Source: Ruminococcus sp. (GTDB taxonomy: Bacteria > Bacillota > Clostridia > Oscillospirales > Ruminococcaceae). Taken from it: DNA of 64,000 nt. Below the pieces are notes generated by a model. It had not been told where the DNA came from. It saw only the letters and a list, made by a program, of their open reading frames with translations, and searched no databases. The stretch is from assembly GCA_017542125.1 (NCBI GenBank), contig JAFXXU010000031.1:18229-82228 (forward strand). Reading direction: 5' to 3'. Position 1 is the stretch's first letter. Each line of letters starts with the position of its first letter. Of the stretch, positions 25,385 through 33,968 are shown piece after piece. Position numbers and translations under genes: made by a program.

Positions 25385-26269
25385 TCACTTGATGGAGATA
25401 ACGAACTCTACCTCACCGAATGCAAATGCAACAGGGATGTTGAAAGCATTGCTTTCATACTTAACGACGCCGTTGTGGATGTACTGCTGAGGATCAAGGC
25501 TGAGCTCGATACCGAGCTGGTTAGACTCATTTACAACGAACAGACCGTTGTTAACATTCAGGAACTCACCGACGATCTCGTTTACATACTCGTCTGCTTC
25601 GGTAAGATCCTCCTTGGCAAAGCGCTCCGCAAAGGCGATATACTCGTCCTTCGGGCAGGCAATGCAGATCTCTGCATTATACTTGCCGTGGATGGTCTGG
25701 CAAACGATATACTCGGCGTCAGCCTCCTTGACAACGCTGGACTCCAAAGGAGTGAAGTCGTCGCCGATAAATCTGATGATATTCTTGAACAGCAGGGTAA
25801 CATACTCGGTATAGATACGGGCATTCTCAGCGGTATTGAAATGGAAGAAATCCTTTACGATAGCCGAGAGCTTCTCATTCTGATTGTTGGAGATATCGTC
25901 ATCGGAGAGCTGATACTGGTTCTTGTAAGCGGTGATAGCCGCCTCAAAATCGGAATTGGAAAGAGAGCCGTTGTTAACAAGGGTCTGACCCAGCAGCAGG
26001 TAGTCGGTGGGCTGCTCGGAAAGGAGCCTGTCAACATCTGCAGAGGTGAGGTAGCCCAGGTCTACGCAGAGGTCGCCGAAACGCTTATCAACGCTCTGCT
26101 GAGCTACATTGACGTGTTCAACCTGATCGGCGGTCATAAGGCCGGCATTGATAGCCAGCACACCTAGACGCATACGGGTGTTCTTCTTATCGTCGATAGC
26201 CTGCGCCAGAGTCTCGGGAGAGACCAGCTTGTTATTGAGCAGGAAAGCTCCGAAAAATTGTGCAAACAT
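25385..26269 (-). CDS. CheX-domain protein with GspE-N-like N-terminal half
   Basis: This 294-residue cytoplasmic protein has an N-terminal part (about 1-125) with two copies of the helical MshEN/T2SSE_N-like pattern (LLNNKLVSPETL..., LGYLTSADVDRLLSEQPTDYLLLGQTLVNNGSLS), a fold that in some proteins binds c-di-GMP. The C-terminal part (about 140-294) resembles CheX, the phosphatase of CheY-P, with an EIVGEFLNVNNG helix corresponding to the catalytic ExxN region. It lies 20 bp after a CheY-like gene, so the pair probably forms a phospho-switch. No CheA, CheW or receptors are nearby. Confidence 0.8.
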   Translation of the reverse strand: MFAQFFGAFLLNNKLVSPETLAQAIDDKKNTRMRLGVLAINAGLMTADQVEHVNVAQQSVDKRFGDLCVDLGYLTSADVDRLLSEQPTDYLLLGQTLVNNGSLSNSDFEAAITAYKNQYQLSDDDISNNQNEKLSAIVKDFFHFNTAENARIYTEYVTLLFKNIIRFIGDDFTPLESSVVKEADAEYIVCQTIHGKYNAEICIACPKDEYIAFAERFAKEDLTEADEYVNEIVGEFLNVNNGLFVVNESNQLGIELSLDPQQYIHNGVVKYESNAFNIPVAFAFGEVEFVISIK

Positions 26270-26289
26270 TTATATGTATCTCCTTTCGG

Positions 26290-26661
26290 TCACTTCATGG
26301 CGTTGCGGATTATCTTCTCGACCTGAGCATCGTCGATAGGCTTCTGAACGAAGTCATAGGCGCCCAGAACGATAGCCTGCTTCAGGTGGCTCTGGGTACC
26401 GACAGATGAGGCCATTACGACCTTAGCGTTCTTATCGAATTCCTTTATCGCCTTGAGAGCGTCTATTCCTGTCAGTTTAGGCATTACTATGTCCATAAAC
26501 ACCAGATCGGGTGCAAACTCCTTATACTTGACAACGGCCTCTTCACCGTCGGCAGCCTCGGCGATATTCACGATGCCCAGCGAAGACAGGAACATGCCCA
26601 GCTTCTTGCGTGCAAACATTGAATCATCGCAAAGAAGTATTTTAATATCCTTGAATTCCAT
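26290..26661 (-). CDS. CheY-like single-domain response regulator
   Basis: This 123-residue receiver domain has no output domain. The acidic pair is in LLCDDS (about 12-13), the phosphorylated Asp is in VFMDIVMP (about Asp57), the conserved Thr/Ser position is ASS (about 84-86) and the Lys is in QKP (about 107). It is the first gene of the CheY-CheX pair. The partner kinase is not in the window. Confidence 0.92.
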   Translation of the reverse strand: MEFKDIKILLCDDSMFARKKLGMFLSSLGIVNIAEAADGEEAVVKYKEFAPDLVFMDIVMPKLTGIDALKAIKEFDKNAKVVMASSVGTQSHLKQAIVLGAYDFVQKPIDDAQVEKIIRNAMK

Positions 26662-26739
26662 CTTTGATTCCTCCCATATAACAAAGCTGCTGCGCGGAAA
26701 TAATTACCTTTTTTCCAAACACAGTTTTATACAAATAAT

Positions 26740-26768
26740 ATTTTACCACAAAAATGATAAAAAATCAA
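26740..26768 (-). promoter_or_regulatory. Promoter of the CheY-CheX pair
   Basis: TTGATT (26768-26763), 17 bp, TAAAAT (26745-26740) on the minus strand, leaving a leader of about 75 nt. Confidence 0.62.
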
Positions 26769-26836
26769 TACCCTGAAAATATTTTTTTGTCGTAATTGTG
26801 CATAAATTTTCAGCCCGTTTTTTTTGCGCTTTGCCC

Positions 26837-26865
26837 TTGACTTTAAACATCCGATATGCTATAAT
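26837..26865 (+). promoter_or_regulatory. Promoter of tRNA-Leu
   Basis: TTGACT (26837-26842), 17 bp, TATAAT (26860-26865). Confidence 0.82.
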
Positions 26866-26883
26866 TTTATTTGTTATAAAACT

Positions 26884-26970
26884 GCCGGTGTGATGGAATT
26901 GGCAGACGTGACGGACTCAAAATCCGTTGCCAGCGATGGCGTACCGGTTCGACCCCGGTCACCGGCACCA
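26884..26970 (+). tRNA. tRNA-Leu (anticodon CAA)
   Basis: The acceptor stem GCCGGTG pairs with CACCGGC. The anticodon stem ACGGA/TCCGT holds the loop CTCAAAA, giving anticodon CAA. A class II variable arm and a T arm with GGTTCGACCCC follow, and the 3' CCA is encoded. It reads UUG leucine codons. It is a single tRNA gene between divergent protein genes, with its own promoter and terminator. Confidence 0.96.
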
Positions 26971-27002
26971 AAAAAGCCTCAGCGCGAAGCTGAGGCTTTT
27001 TT
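26970..27002. terminator. Bidirectional terminator of tRNA-Leu and the second GH3 gene
   Basis: A 14-bp perfect stem AAAAAAGCCTCAGC/GCTGAGGCTTTTTT with a GCGAA loop begins at the last base of the tRNA CCA and ends just after the convergent GH3 stop. Confidence 0.92.
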
Positions 27003-27005
27003 ATG

Positions 27006-29753
27006 TTAAGAAAGCTCGATATCGAACAGGCAGCAATCGCCGGGGAGAGATACAGTGAGGGTATCTCCGTCTATCCCCTCGGGGAGATCTGCCGTATAGA
27101 CCTTCCGTTCATCGTAGCGATCGGAGGGGGTGAGGGGGAGCTTAATCTCCTTATCACCGCAGAGGGCGGTAAGCTCTCTGAAACCCATAAGCGAGCTTAC
27201 ACCGAAGGAGATCTGCTTGTACGCCGGGAAGTCAACGCCTTCATAGGTCAGCTTCCCGCTCCAGCCGGCGATATGGGCATAGCTCTTCTTCTCGCGCTTG
27301 GAGTAGAGCAGTTCGGCACCCTTGAAGCTCTCGCAGGTGACTGCATCAAAACTGGCGGGGCGCTTCGAGAGCTTTTCACCGCTCATACGCAGCTGAGCCT
27401 CGCACTTGATATCCGCAGAGGAAGATCCCGCCATAAAGGTGCAGAGGCATTCCTCTACGATCATCTTACCTGCACGAAGATCGTAGATCCTGAATATGTG
27501 GGAGGGTGCTTTCAGCTCCACCGATCTGCTCTCCCCTGCCTTGACGTGGACTCTCTCAAAGGCACAGAGCTTTTTCAGAGGTCTTGAAGCTTTGGAATCC
27601 TCGGCTCTGAAATAGAGCTGGACTACCTCGTCGCTGTCATACTGTGAGGTATTGGTAACGGTAATACGAGCAGATATCCCGTCATCGGTCTGAGCGACGG
27701 TAAGTCCGCTGTATGAAAACTCGCCGTAGGTGAGACCGTGCCCGAAGGGGAACTGAGGCTTTCCGGTGAAGTACATATATGTGGTGCCGCTGTTCTCGAT
27801 ATCGTAATCCTCGATATCGGGCAGCTCCAACTCGGAGGAATACCAGGTCAGCGCCAGACGGCCTGCCGGGGGATTCTTTCCCCTGACCGTCTCAGCCACC
27901 GCTGTTCCGAGGAACTCTCCCGCGTGAGATGTCCAAAGGGAGGCTCCGCAGTATTCCTCGCCGCCGTCAAGGGCGAAGGGATAGCTTGAAATGAGAACAA
28001 GCAAAGTGTTGGGATTATGCATCGAAAGCTTGAAAGTCATACCCTTCTGGATGTTCAGAGAGAGGGTCTTTCTGTCGTAGCATTCCTTGGCTACCTGAAC
28101 GGGGTAATTACCGACACAGTAGACCACCAGATCATTCCTGTCGGCGATCTCGGCGGCACGCTGCTCCCCGGAGCTCTCGATAACTATCTTATAGAGCATA
28201 TCCTCGGAGATGTTTCGCTTGGGGGAGATCGAAAGGCTCCCGTCATCGGCGCAGACAACTCTGCCGTGGTTCAGGAATTCCTCGATGAGCACCTTACCGT
28301 CCTTCTCAAAGAGATTGAAGGTCTCGCGGGTGAACCAATCGTAGATACGGCGGTTGTGGAGCTTTAGTGTTCCCTCCTCAGTAAGGCGAACATAGCGCTG
28401 ATACTTCAATGAGAAAAGGTTCTTCCAGTTTTCGCCCCAATCCTGGAGCTCAAACAGCTCGCTGTCACCCACACGCTCGGCATCGGCGATGACAGATCCG
28501 TCCTCCTTGGCAGAGAGGTATTTTCCGTTGGGACAGAGTACGGAAACTCTATCCCATAGAGTATCGTACTCCACATTTGAACCCTGGTATTCGTTCCTGA
28601 TGCCATCCAGCACGGAAATATTCCCCGATGAATAACCGGTGTACCAATCCATCAGGTTCTCATCGGCGAGGGGGCCTACCACAGCGATATCCTCCGGGGT
28701 CTCCTCGATGGGAAGGAGGCCTCTGTTAGTCAGCATCACCACCTGCTCCTTAGCAGCGCGGAGGTTGAGCTCGCGGTGCTCGTGGCAGTCGATGACACTT
28801 TCGTCTATCTTATCAAAATCTGTCTGATCCAGCTGACCGAGACGGATACGCGCTTCTATCGTGCGGCAAAGAGAACGGTCGATCTCGTCCCAGGTGAGGA
28901 TGCCGTCAGCCAGAGCCTTCTTTGCAGCCTCACGGACGATGACCTCCATATCGGTCATAACGTCGCAGCCTCCCTCAAGAGTGAGCTTATAGGCCTCGGA
29001 GAGCGATTCGGTGAACTCATGGGCGGTAACGTTCTGGGAGTAATCGCCGCCGTCGCTGACAACGAACCACAGCCCCCATACATCCTTCAACAGGGTGTTG
29101 AGTTCCGGGTTCATAACAGCGGGCAGACCGTTGATCTCATTGTAGGCTGCCATTACGCTGCGTGCACCGCCCCATCTGATAGAGTTCTCAAAGGCGGCAT
29201 AGTAATACTCGTATTTCAGCCTCAGGGGGAGAACAGCGTTGCAGTTCCCGCGGGAGGCTTCATTATTGTTGGCACAGAAATGCTTCAGCGTCGGAACAGT
29301 TAGATAATACCCGTTCTGCTCGCCTGCCATGCCCTTGGTATAGGCGGCGGTCAGCTCACCTGCAAGGAAAACATCCTCACCGTAGGCTTCCTCTGTCCTA
29401 CCCCAGCGGGGATCCCTTACCATATCAACGGTAGGCCCCCAAAGGCAGAGCCCGCCCCGCTTATCCTTATTATAATAAGCTCTTGCCTCAACTCCGGCGA
29501 TGCGGCCGAGGCCCTCCATAAGCTCACGGTCAAAGGTCGCGGCAAGACCTACGGGCTGCGGGAACACCGTTGAGATCTTCTCCTTCTCTCTGCCCACATA
29601 GCCCCTGGCTACTTCGGTGCCGATATAGAATTCATCAAGTCCGAGACGGGTAACTGCGTTGTGGTGAGTGGAGAGCAATCCCAGCTTCTCCTCTTCGGTC
29701 ATAGCGCCTACGAGCGCCTTTGCACGCTCGGCAAAAGAATTACTGTCAGTCAT
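27006..29753 (-). CDS. Glycoside hydrolase family 3 protein with inserted fascin-like domain
   Basis: This 915-residue protein has no signal peptide. ATG 29753 follows GGAGG; the ten residues upstream have no ribosome site. The TIM-barrel domain contains DPRWGRTEEAYGED (about 114-127), LKHFCANNN (about 156-164) and the probable nucleophile Asp234 in VVSDGGD. The second domain is interrupted at about 400-530 by a beta-trefoil-like insert (NGKYLSAKEDGSV, ELFELQDWG, YVRLTEEGTLKL, ETFNLFEKDGK) resembling fascin/actin-crosslinking domains, perhaps a sugar-binding module. A fibronectin-III-like domain and an extra C-terminal region (about 790-915) follow. Substrate unknown; beta-xylosidase-like is a reasonable guess. 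Confidence 0.88.
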   Translation of the reverse strand: MTDSNSFAERAKALVGAMTEEEKLGLLSTHHNAVTRLGLDEFYIGTEVARGYVGREKEKISTVFPQPVGLAATFDRELMEGLGRIAGVEARAYYNKDKRGGLCLWGPTVDMVRDPRWGRTEEAYGEDVFLAGELTAAYTKGMAGEQNGYYLTVPTLKHFCANNNEASRGNCNAVLPLRLKYEYYYAAFENSIRWGGARSVMAAYNEINGLPAVMNPELNTLLKDVWGLWFVVSDGGDYSQNVTAHEFTESLSEAYKLTLEGGCDVMTDMEVIVREAAKKALADGILTWDEIDRSLCRTIEARIRLGQLDQTDFDKIDESVIDCHEHRELNLRAAKEQVVMLTNRGLLPIEETPEDIAVVGPLADENLMDWYTGYSSGNISVLDGIRNEYQGSNVEYDTLWDRVSVLCPNGKYLSAKEDGSVIADAERVGDSELFELQDWGENWKNLFSLKYQRYVRLTEEGTLKLHNRRIYDWFTRETFNLFEKDGKVLIEEFLNHGRVVCADDGSLSISPKRNISEDMLYKIVIESSGEQRAAEIADRNDLVVYCVGNYPVQVAKECYDRKTLSLNIQKGMTFKLSMHNPNTLLVLISSYPFALDGGEEYCGASLWTSHAGEFLGTAVAETVRGKNPPAGRLALTWYSSELELPDIEDYDIENSGTTYMYFTGKPQFPFGHGLTYGEFSYSGLTVAQTDDGISARITVTNTSQYDSDEVVQLYFRAEDSKASRPLKKLCAFERVHVKAGESRSVELKAPSHIFRIYDLRAGKMIVEECLCTFMAGSSSADIKCEAQLRMSGEKLSKRPASFDAVTCESFKGAELLYSKREKKSYAHIAGWSGKLTYEGVDFPAYKQISFGVSSLMGFRELTALCGDKEIKLPLTPSDRYDERKVYTADLPEGIDGDTLTVSLPGDCCLFDIELS

Positions 29754-29810
29754 GGTATTCCTCCGTTCACAGCCCGAAAGCATCAGAGCTTCAGGGAAAA
29801 TGTTGTATAA

Positions 29811-29839
29811 AGTATAGCATATAGCGCAGGGCTTGTAAA
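29811..29839 (-). promoter_or_regulatory. Promoter of the second GH3 gene
   Basis: TTTACA (29839-29834), 17 bp, TATACT (29816-29811) on the minus strand. Confidence 0.76.
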
Positions 29840-29878
29840 TGAATTATATTATTCTATTTATGATAAAACCCAACAATA

Positions 29879-30616
29879 TCACCACATAAAATCCCGGTCA
29901 GGCGCCTTGGGCATCTCGGGAGCGGACGGTTCGGAGGCGGCAGCCTTTGCTGCCAGCTTTTCAGCATCAGCCTGGAGGGCAAACTCATCGAACATATCGT
30001 TTACCGGCAGCAGCTGTCTGAATACCTTTCCGATATACTTTGCAAGCTCAGGCTTGTAGAGTATATCGCTGTCAACGGGGAGGGTCATAGTAATACTCAG
30101 AGCCTTCTTCTGATAGAACCTCCGCGCCTCATCAGATTCGCAGGGCTTCTGGCGCTTATATTCATCCCCTCCGATAACCATACCGGCTCGTTCCAGCTTT
30201 TTGACCAGCTTAATGAACTCTCCCCCGTCGGAAACGATCCTCTGACGGAACTTCTCCATTACCGGGGCGGCAGGATGGGTGATCTTAAACCCGAGGACAG
30301 CTCCGTCACCTGTAAGATCAAAGAAAAGCGATGGGGTCTTGCTCCAATCCCAGGCCTCGTGCCTGACCACGAACCACATATTATCCCGGTACTTGCGGTA
30401 GGGCGGAAAATTGGGGTCGGTGTAGATCCTGCCTGTCTTGCTCATCATAAAGTATTTCTTTGAAAACGGTGCCGCGACCTCTGCGCAGAGCTCCTTCATC
30501 GGGTGATAGAGCTTGTCCGTATAGGTCTTCTTGTGAGCCTCGAACCAATCCTTATCATCGTGGATCCTGATATCTCTGAGAAAGGCTATCGCATCTTCTG
30601 AAAATCCTGTGAACAT
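29879..30616 (-). CDS. DUF2461 family protein
   Basis: This 245-residue protein spans the DUF2461 domain (about 3-210), with the family blocks FLRDIRIHDDKDWFEAHKK, RIYTDPNFPPYRK and MWFVVRHE, and a low-complexity Ala/Pro/Glu tail. The family is common in bacteria (TIGR02453) and has no established function. It is transcribed alone from a consensus promoter. Confidence 0.9.
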   Translation of the reverse strand: MFTGFSEDAIAFLRDIRIHDDKDWFEAHKKTYTDKLYHPMKELCAEVAAPFSKKYFMMSKTGRIYTDPNFPPYRKYRDNMWFVVRHEAWDWSKTPSLFFDLTGDGAVLGFKITHPAAPVMEKFRQRIVSDGGEFIKLVKKLERAGMVIGGDEYKRQKPCESDEARRFYQKKALSITMTLPVDSDILYKPELAKYIGKVFRQLLPVNDMFDEFALQADAEKLAAKAAASEPSAPEMPKAPDRDFMW

Positions 30617-30648
30617 CCTATTCCTCCATAGTTAAGTGATACAAGGAA

Positions 30649-30677
30649 ATTATACTATGAACGCCCTGGGATGTCAA
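30649..30677 (-). promoter_or_regulatory. Promoter of the DUF2461 gene
   Basis: TTGACA (30677-30672), 17 bp, TATAAT (30654-30649) on the minus strand; full consensus. Confidence 0.88.
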
Positions 30678-30743
30678 GGGAACGAAATCGTTATCTTGAC
30701 ATTTGAGACAAACAGCACCCCTCAAAGTTAGCAGAAATAACGA

Positions 30744-30772
30744 TTGAAACCCCCGGTCTTTTATGGTATGAT
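30744..30772 (+). promoter_or_regulatory. Promoter of the CotH lipoprotein gene
   Basis: TTGAAA (30744-30749), 17 bp, TATGAT (30767-30772). Confidence 0.72.
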
Positions 30773-30810
30773 AATATTTGGTGTTATACTTTGTTTTGGA
30801 GGAAAGTAAA

Positions 30811-32880
30811 ATGACAAAAAAGATAAGCGCGATACTCTGCGCCGCTCTGATCGCTTTGAGCGTGGCAGGGTGCAAGGGCATCGCTCCCAGCGGTGACAGC
30901 TCGGCCTCATCGGCAGCATCGCAGGCTGACGGTTCAAATCAGCCGGGGGATACCTCCGGCGGCAGTACTGACAGACCCGAGGTCAAGCCGGTTAAATACG
31001 ATGGCAGCGTCTCCGAAGTTGCCCCCGACCGCAGCAGCGGCTTTTACGGCAGCGAGTTTGATCTTACGCTGACCACCGCCGAGCCGGACTGCTACATCTA
31101 CTACACTACCGACGGCTCAGACCCGGATATGAACTCCGAGCTCTATACGGGAGCAATCCATATCCGAAACAGATCAGCGGATGCAAACGTGCTGGCAAGC
31201 AAAAAAGATATCAGCGCTTCAAATGACTATATTCCCGGCAATATCGTCCGCAAGGGAACTGTCATCAAGGCTGCTGCCTTCAAGGCTGACGGCTCCCGAG
31301 GCGACATCTTCTGCGGAACTTACTTCGTAGGCATTGACCGCGAAAAGCATTACGCAGATGTCCCCATAATATCCATAGTAACCGATGAGGATAATCTCTT
31401 CGACTATGAAACGGGTATTTATGTTCTCGGCAAGCGCCACGACGAATGGCTTGCAGAGGACAAGAACAACAAAAAACTTGACGGCTGGCAGCATCAGGGC
31501 AACTACTCCCTGCGCGGCAAGGAGTGGGAGCGTCCTGCAAACGTGGAGATCATCGAGGCTGACGGCACCATTGGATTCTCTCAGGTGCTGGGTGTGAGGA
31601 TCAAGGGCGGAGCCTCCAGGAACGACTCCCAGAAATCCCTGAAATTCACAGCCCGTGAGGAATTCGGCAAGAAGAATGTAAAGTACACCCTCATCCCCGG
31701 CAATGAGCGTTCCGACGGCACGGGGATCGTTGACAAGTACAAGTCCTTTGCTCTCCGCAACGGCGGTAACGACAACCTCAACGCCAAGATACGCGATCCC
31801 CTGCTTCAGGATCTGGTAGCCGATCGCGATTTTGAGACAATGCAGCACCGTCCCTGCGTGGCGTTCATCAACGGCGAATACTGGGGGCTCTACACCATAA
31901 TCGAGGACTACACCGACAATTACTTCGAGAACAACTATCCCATCGAGAGCGATAACGTTGTTCTTGTTAAAAGAGGCGAGATAGAGGACGGCCGGGAGGA
32001 GGATATCGAGTTATATAACAATATGCTGGAGTTCATCAACGGCAGCGATATGAGCGACCCGGAGAACTACAAGAAAGCCTCGGAGATGCTTGATATGCAG
32101 AGCTTTGCCGACTACTGCGCCTTTGAGCTTTACATCCATAACGAGGACAGCCTCTTTAAGAACGACAACAACTGGAGGATGTGGAGAGCCCGTACTCCCG
32201 TTGAAGGCTGCGAGGAGACCGACGGCAAATGGCGTATGGTGGTCTACGACGTTGATTACTCCCTGGGTATTTACGGTGCCGGGGCAAACAGCTCCTTCCT
32301 GCCCCAGGCAATGAGCGGAAAGGGCTTTGAGGACGATCAGATCGCTAAAATGGTAAGCTCGCTCTGCGCCAACGATGAGTTCCGAAAGCTGTTTGCCAAT
32401 TCCCTGCTGGACACCCGCAACATCAACTTCGATCGCAAACACGTTAAGGAGGCAATAGCCGAGATCTCGCCCATCTACATCAAGCTGACCACCGAGACAG
32501 CTTCCAGATTCGGCCCCGATTACGTCAGGATGCCCAAGTTTATCGACAACAAGATCGACGAGGTACAGAGCTTCCTGCTCAAACGCTTCGACTCTTTTGC
32601 CAATATCGTTCAGAAGAATCTCGATCTGGGCGAGCTGCACCGCGTCATACTGAGAACAGGAGAAGGAACTGTCAGGGTCAATACGACTATGACAGAATCG
32701 GGCAAGGAGTATTACACCTCCTACCTGTCCGAATGCCCCATCACTCTGACCGCTGTTGCCCCCGAGGGGAAGAAATTCGTCCGCTGGGATACTGTTGATC
32801 TCACCCTGCCCGATCCGACGGCTGAAACTATCGAGTTCGCTGCCACCGCAGATTGCGAGATCAACGCCGTATTTGAATGA
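30811..32880 (+). CDS. CotH kinase family lipoprotein with chitobiase C-terminal-like domain
   Basis: This 689-residue lipoprotein (lipobox SVAGC, ATG 30811 behind GGAGG) has a Ser/Gly-rich linker. A chitobiase/beta-hexosaminidase C-terminal-like domain follows (about 55-140; YIYYTTDGSDPD is diagnostic). Next is a CotH domain (about 165-560) with RIKGGASR, KSFALRNGG, NGEYWGLYTIIEDY and the active-site-like VVYDVDYSLG. A short beta domain (about 600-689; KKFVRWDT) resembles InlB B-repeats. CotH proteins are atypical kinases that phosphorylate spore-coat proteins in Bacillus. In ruminococci similar proteins occur on the surface or with cellulosomal modules. No dockerin is seen; substrate unknown. 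Confidence 0.9.
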   Translation: MTKKISAILCAALIALSVAGCKGIAPSGDSSASSAASQADGSNQPGDTSGGSTDRPEVKPVKYDGSVSEVAPDRSSGFYGSEFDLTLTTAEPDCYIYYTTDGSDPDMNSELYTGAIHIRNRSADANVLASKKDISASNDYIPGNIVRKGTVIKAAAFKADGSRGDIFCGTYFVGIDREKHYADVPIISIVTDEDNLFDYETGIYVLGKRHDEWLAEDKNNKKLDGWQHQGNYSLRGKEWERPANVEIIEADGTIGFSQVLGVRIKGGASRNDSQKSLKFTAREEFGKKNVKYTLIPGNERSDGTGIVDKYKSFALRNGGNDNLNAKIRDPLLQDLVADRDFETMQHRPCVAFINGEYWGLYTIIEDYTDNYFENNYPIESDNVVLVKRGEIEDGREEDIELYNNMLEFINGSDMSDPENYKKASEMLDMQSFADYCAFELYIHNEDSLFKNDNNWRMWRARTPVEGCEETDGKWRMVVYDVDYSLGIYGAGANSSFLPQAMSGKGFEDDQIAKMVSSLCANDEFRKLFANSLLDTRNINFDRKHVKEAIAEISPIYIKLTTETASRFGPDYVRMPKFIDNKIDEVQSFLLKRFDSFANIVQKNLDLGELHRVILRTGEGTVRVNTTMTESGKEYYTSYLSECPITLTAVAPEGKKFVRWDTVDLTLPDPTAETIEFAATADCEINAVFE

Positions 32881-32887
32881 TTTAAAG

Positions 32888-32917
32888 TATCGCCGCAAGC
32901 CCTGCGGCGATATTTTT
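32888..32917 (+). terminator. Terminator of the CotH lipoprotein gene
   Basis: TATCGCCGCA (32888-32897) pairs with TGCGGCGATA (32903-32912) and TTTTT follows. Confidence 0.92.
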
Positions 32918-32926
32918 TATCCGCTC

Positions 32927-32955
32927 TTGCATTGTGAGAACAAATGTGGTATAAT
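32927..32955 (+). promoter_or_regulatory. Promoter of metA
   Basis: TTGCAT (32927-32932), 17 bp, TATAAT (32950-32955). No SAM riboswitch or T-box is visible in the short leader. Confidence 0.76.
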
Positions 32956-32988
32956 AGTTGTAAGCTAATACGGAAAAGGAGACCTTAA

Positions 32989-33912
32989 ATGCCGATCAAG
33001 ATACCAAACAACCTGCCGGCGTATTCCACGCTGGAGGCGGAGAAGATATTCGTTATGCCCGAGGACAGGGCGGCTCATCAGGATATACGCGACCTGAAGA
33101 TCGCCATAGTCAACCTGATGCCCGATAAGATCACCACCGAGACCCAGATACTCCGTCTGCTCTCGAACACCCCTCTGCACGTTGATATTGACCTTGTGCA
33201 GATGAACCATATTTCCAAAAACACCCCCCAGGAGCATATGCTCACCTTCTACAAGCCCTTTGACGAGGTGAAGGAGAACCGCTACGACGGTCTCATCATC
33301 ACCGGGGCGCCGGTGGAGCAGATACCCTACACCGATGTGGATTACTGGGATGAACTCTGCGAGGTCTTTGAGTGGTCAAAGACAAATGTTTACTCCACCA
33401 TACACATCTGCTGGGGTGCGCAGGCGGCACTGTATTACCATTACGGCATACCCAAGTATGAGCTGATGCACAAGATGTTCGGTAATTTCAAACACCACAT
33501 CACCTATTCCTCCTGCTCGCTGCTCAAAGGCTTCGGAGATGTTTTCCATTGCCCCCACTCCCGCCATACGGAGGTAAGGCGCGCCGACATCGAGAAGATA
33601 CCCGAGCTGGTCATCTGTGCAGAAAGCTATGAGGCAGGCGTCCACGTTGTTTCGGACAGGACAGAGCGGCAGTTCTTCCTGCTGGGGCATTGGGAGTACG
33701 ATCGGGAGACTCTGGCGAAGGAGTACTTCCGGGATAAGAATAAGGGGCTGGATATTGCCGTCCCCTATAACTACTTCCCCAACGATGACCCGAAGCAGAT
33801 GCCCATATTCAACTGGAGCTGCTCGGCAAACCTGATGTATGCCAACTGGCTGAACTACTGCGTATATCAGGAGACCCCCTACGACCTCAACGAGCTTGTT
33901 CCCCTTGGATAA
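32989..33912 (+). CDS. metAA: Homoserine O-acetyltransferase MetA (MetAA)
   Basis: This 307-residue enzyme acylates homoserine in methionine synthesis. The catalytic Cys is in HICWGAQA (about 142), the His in GHWEYDRET (about 234) and Glu two residues on. Glu110 in GAPVEQ corresponds to position 111 of characterised homologues, where Glu selects acetyl-CoA and Gly selects succinyl-CoA. The product is therefore predicted to be O-acetylhomoserine. It is a single-gene unit. Confidence 0.93.
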   Translation: MPIKIPNNLPAYSTLEAEKIFVMPEDRAAHQDIRDLKIAIVNLMPDKITTETQILRLLSNTPLHVDIDLVQMNHISKNTPQEHMLTFYKPFDEVKENRYDGLIITGAPVEQIPYTDVDYWDELCEVFEWSKTNVYSTIHICWGAQAALYYHYGIPKYELMHKMFGNFKHHITYSSCSLLKGFGDVFHCPHSRHTEVRRADIEKIPELVICAESYEAGVHVVSDRTERQFFLLGHWEYDRETLAKEYFRDKNKGLDIAVPYNYFPNDDPKQMPIFNWSCSANLMYANWLNYCVYQETPYDLNELVPLG

Positions 33913-33921
33913 TAAAAAGAC

Positions 33922-33955
33922 ACGACCCGGAAAGCTGCTGTGCTTTTCGGGTCGT
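33922..33955. terminator. Bidirectional terminator between metA and clpX
   Basis: A 14-bp stem (33922-33935 with 33942-33955, one G-U pair) lies between the convergent genes; TTTTTA follows on the minus strand. Confidence 0.87.
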
Positions 33956-33968
33956 TTGCTGTTATCAG

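Noticed and set aside
30686-30746. Inverted repeat AATCGTTAT/ATAACGATT upstream of the CotH gene.
   Set aside because: Short, widely spaced (about 40 bp) and AT-rich; could be an operator but not distinguishable from chance.
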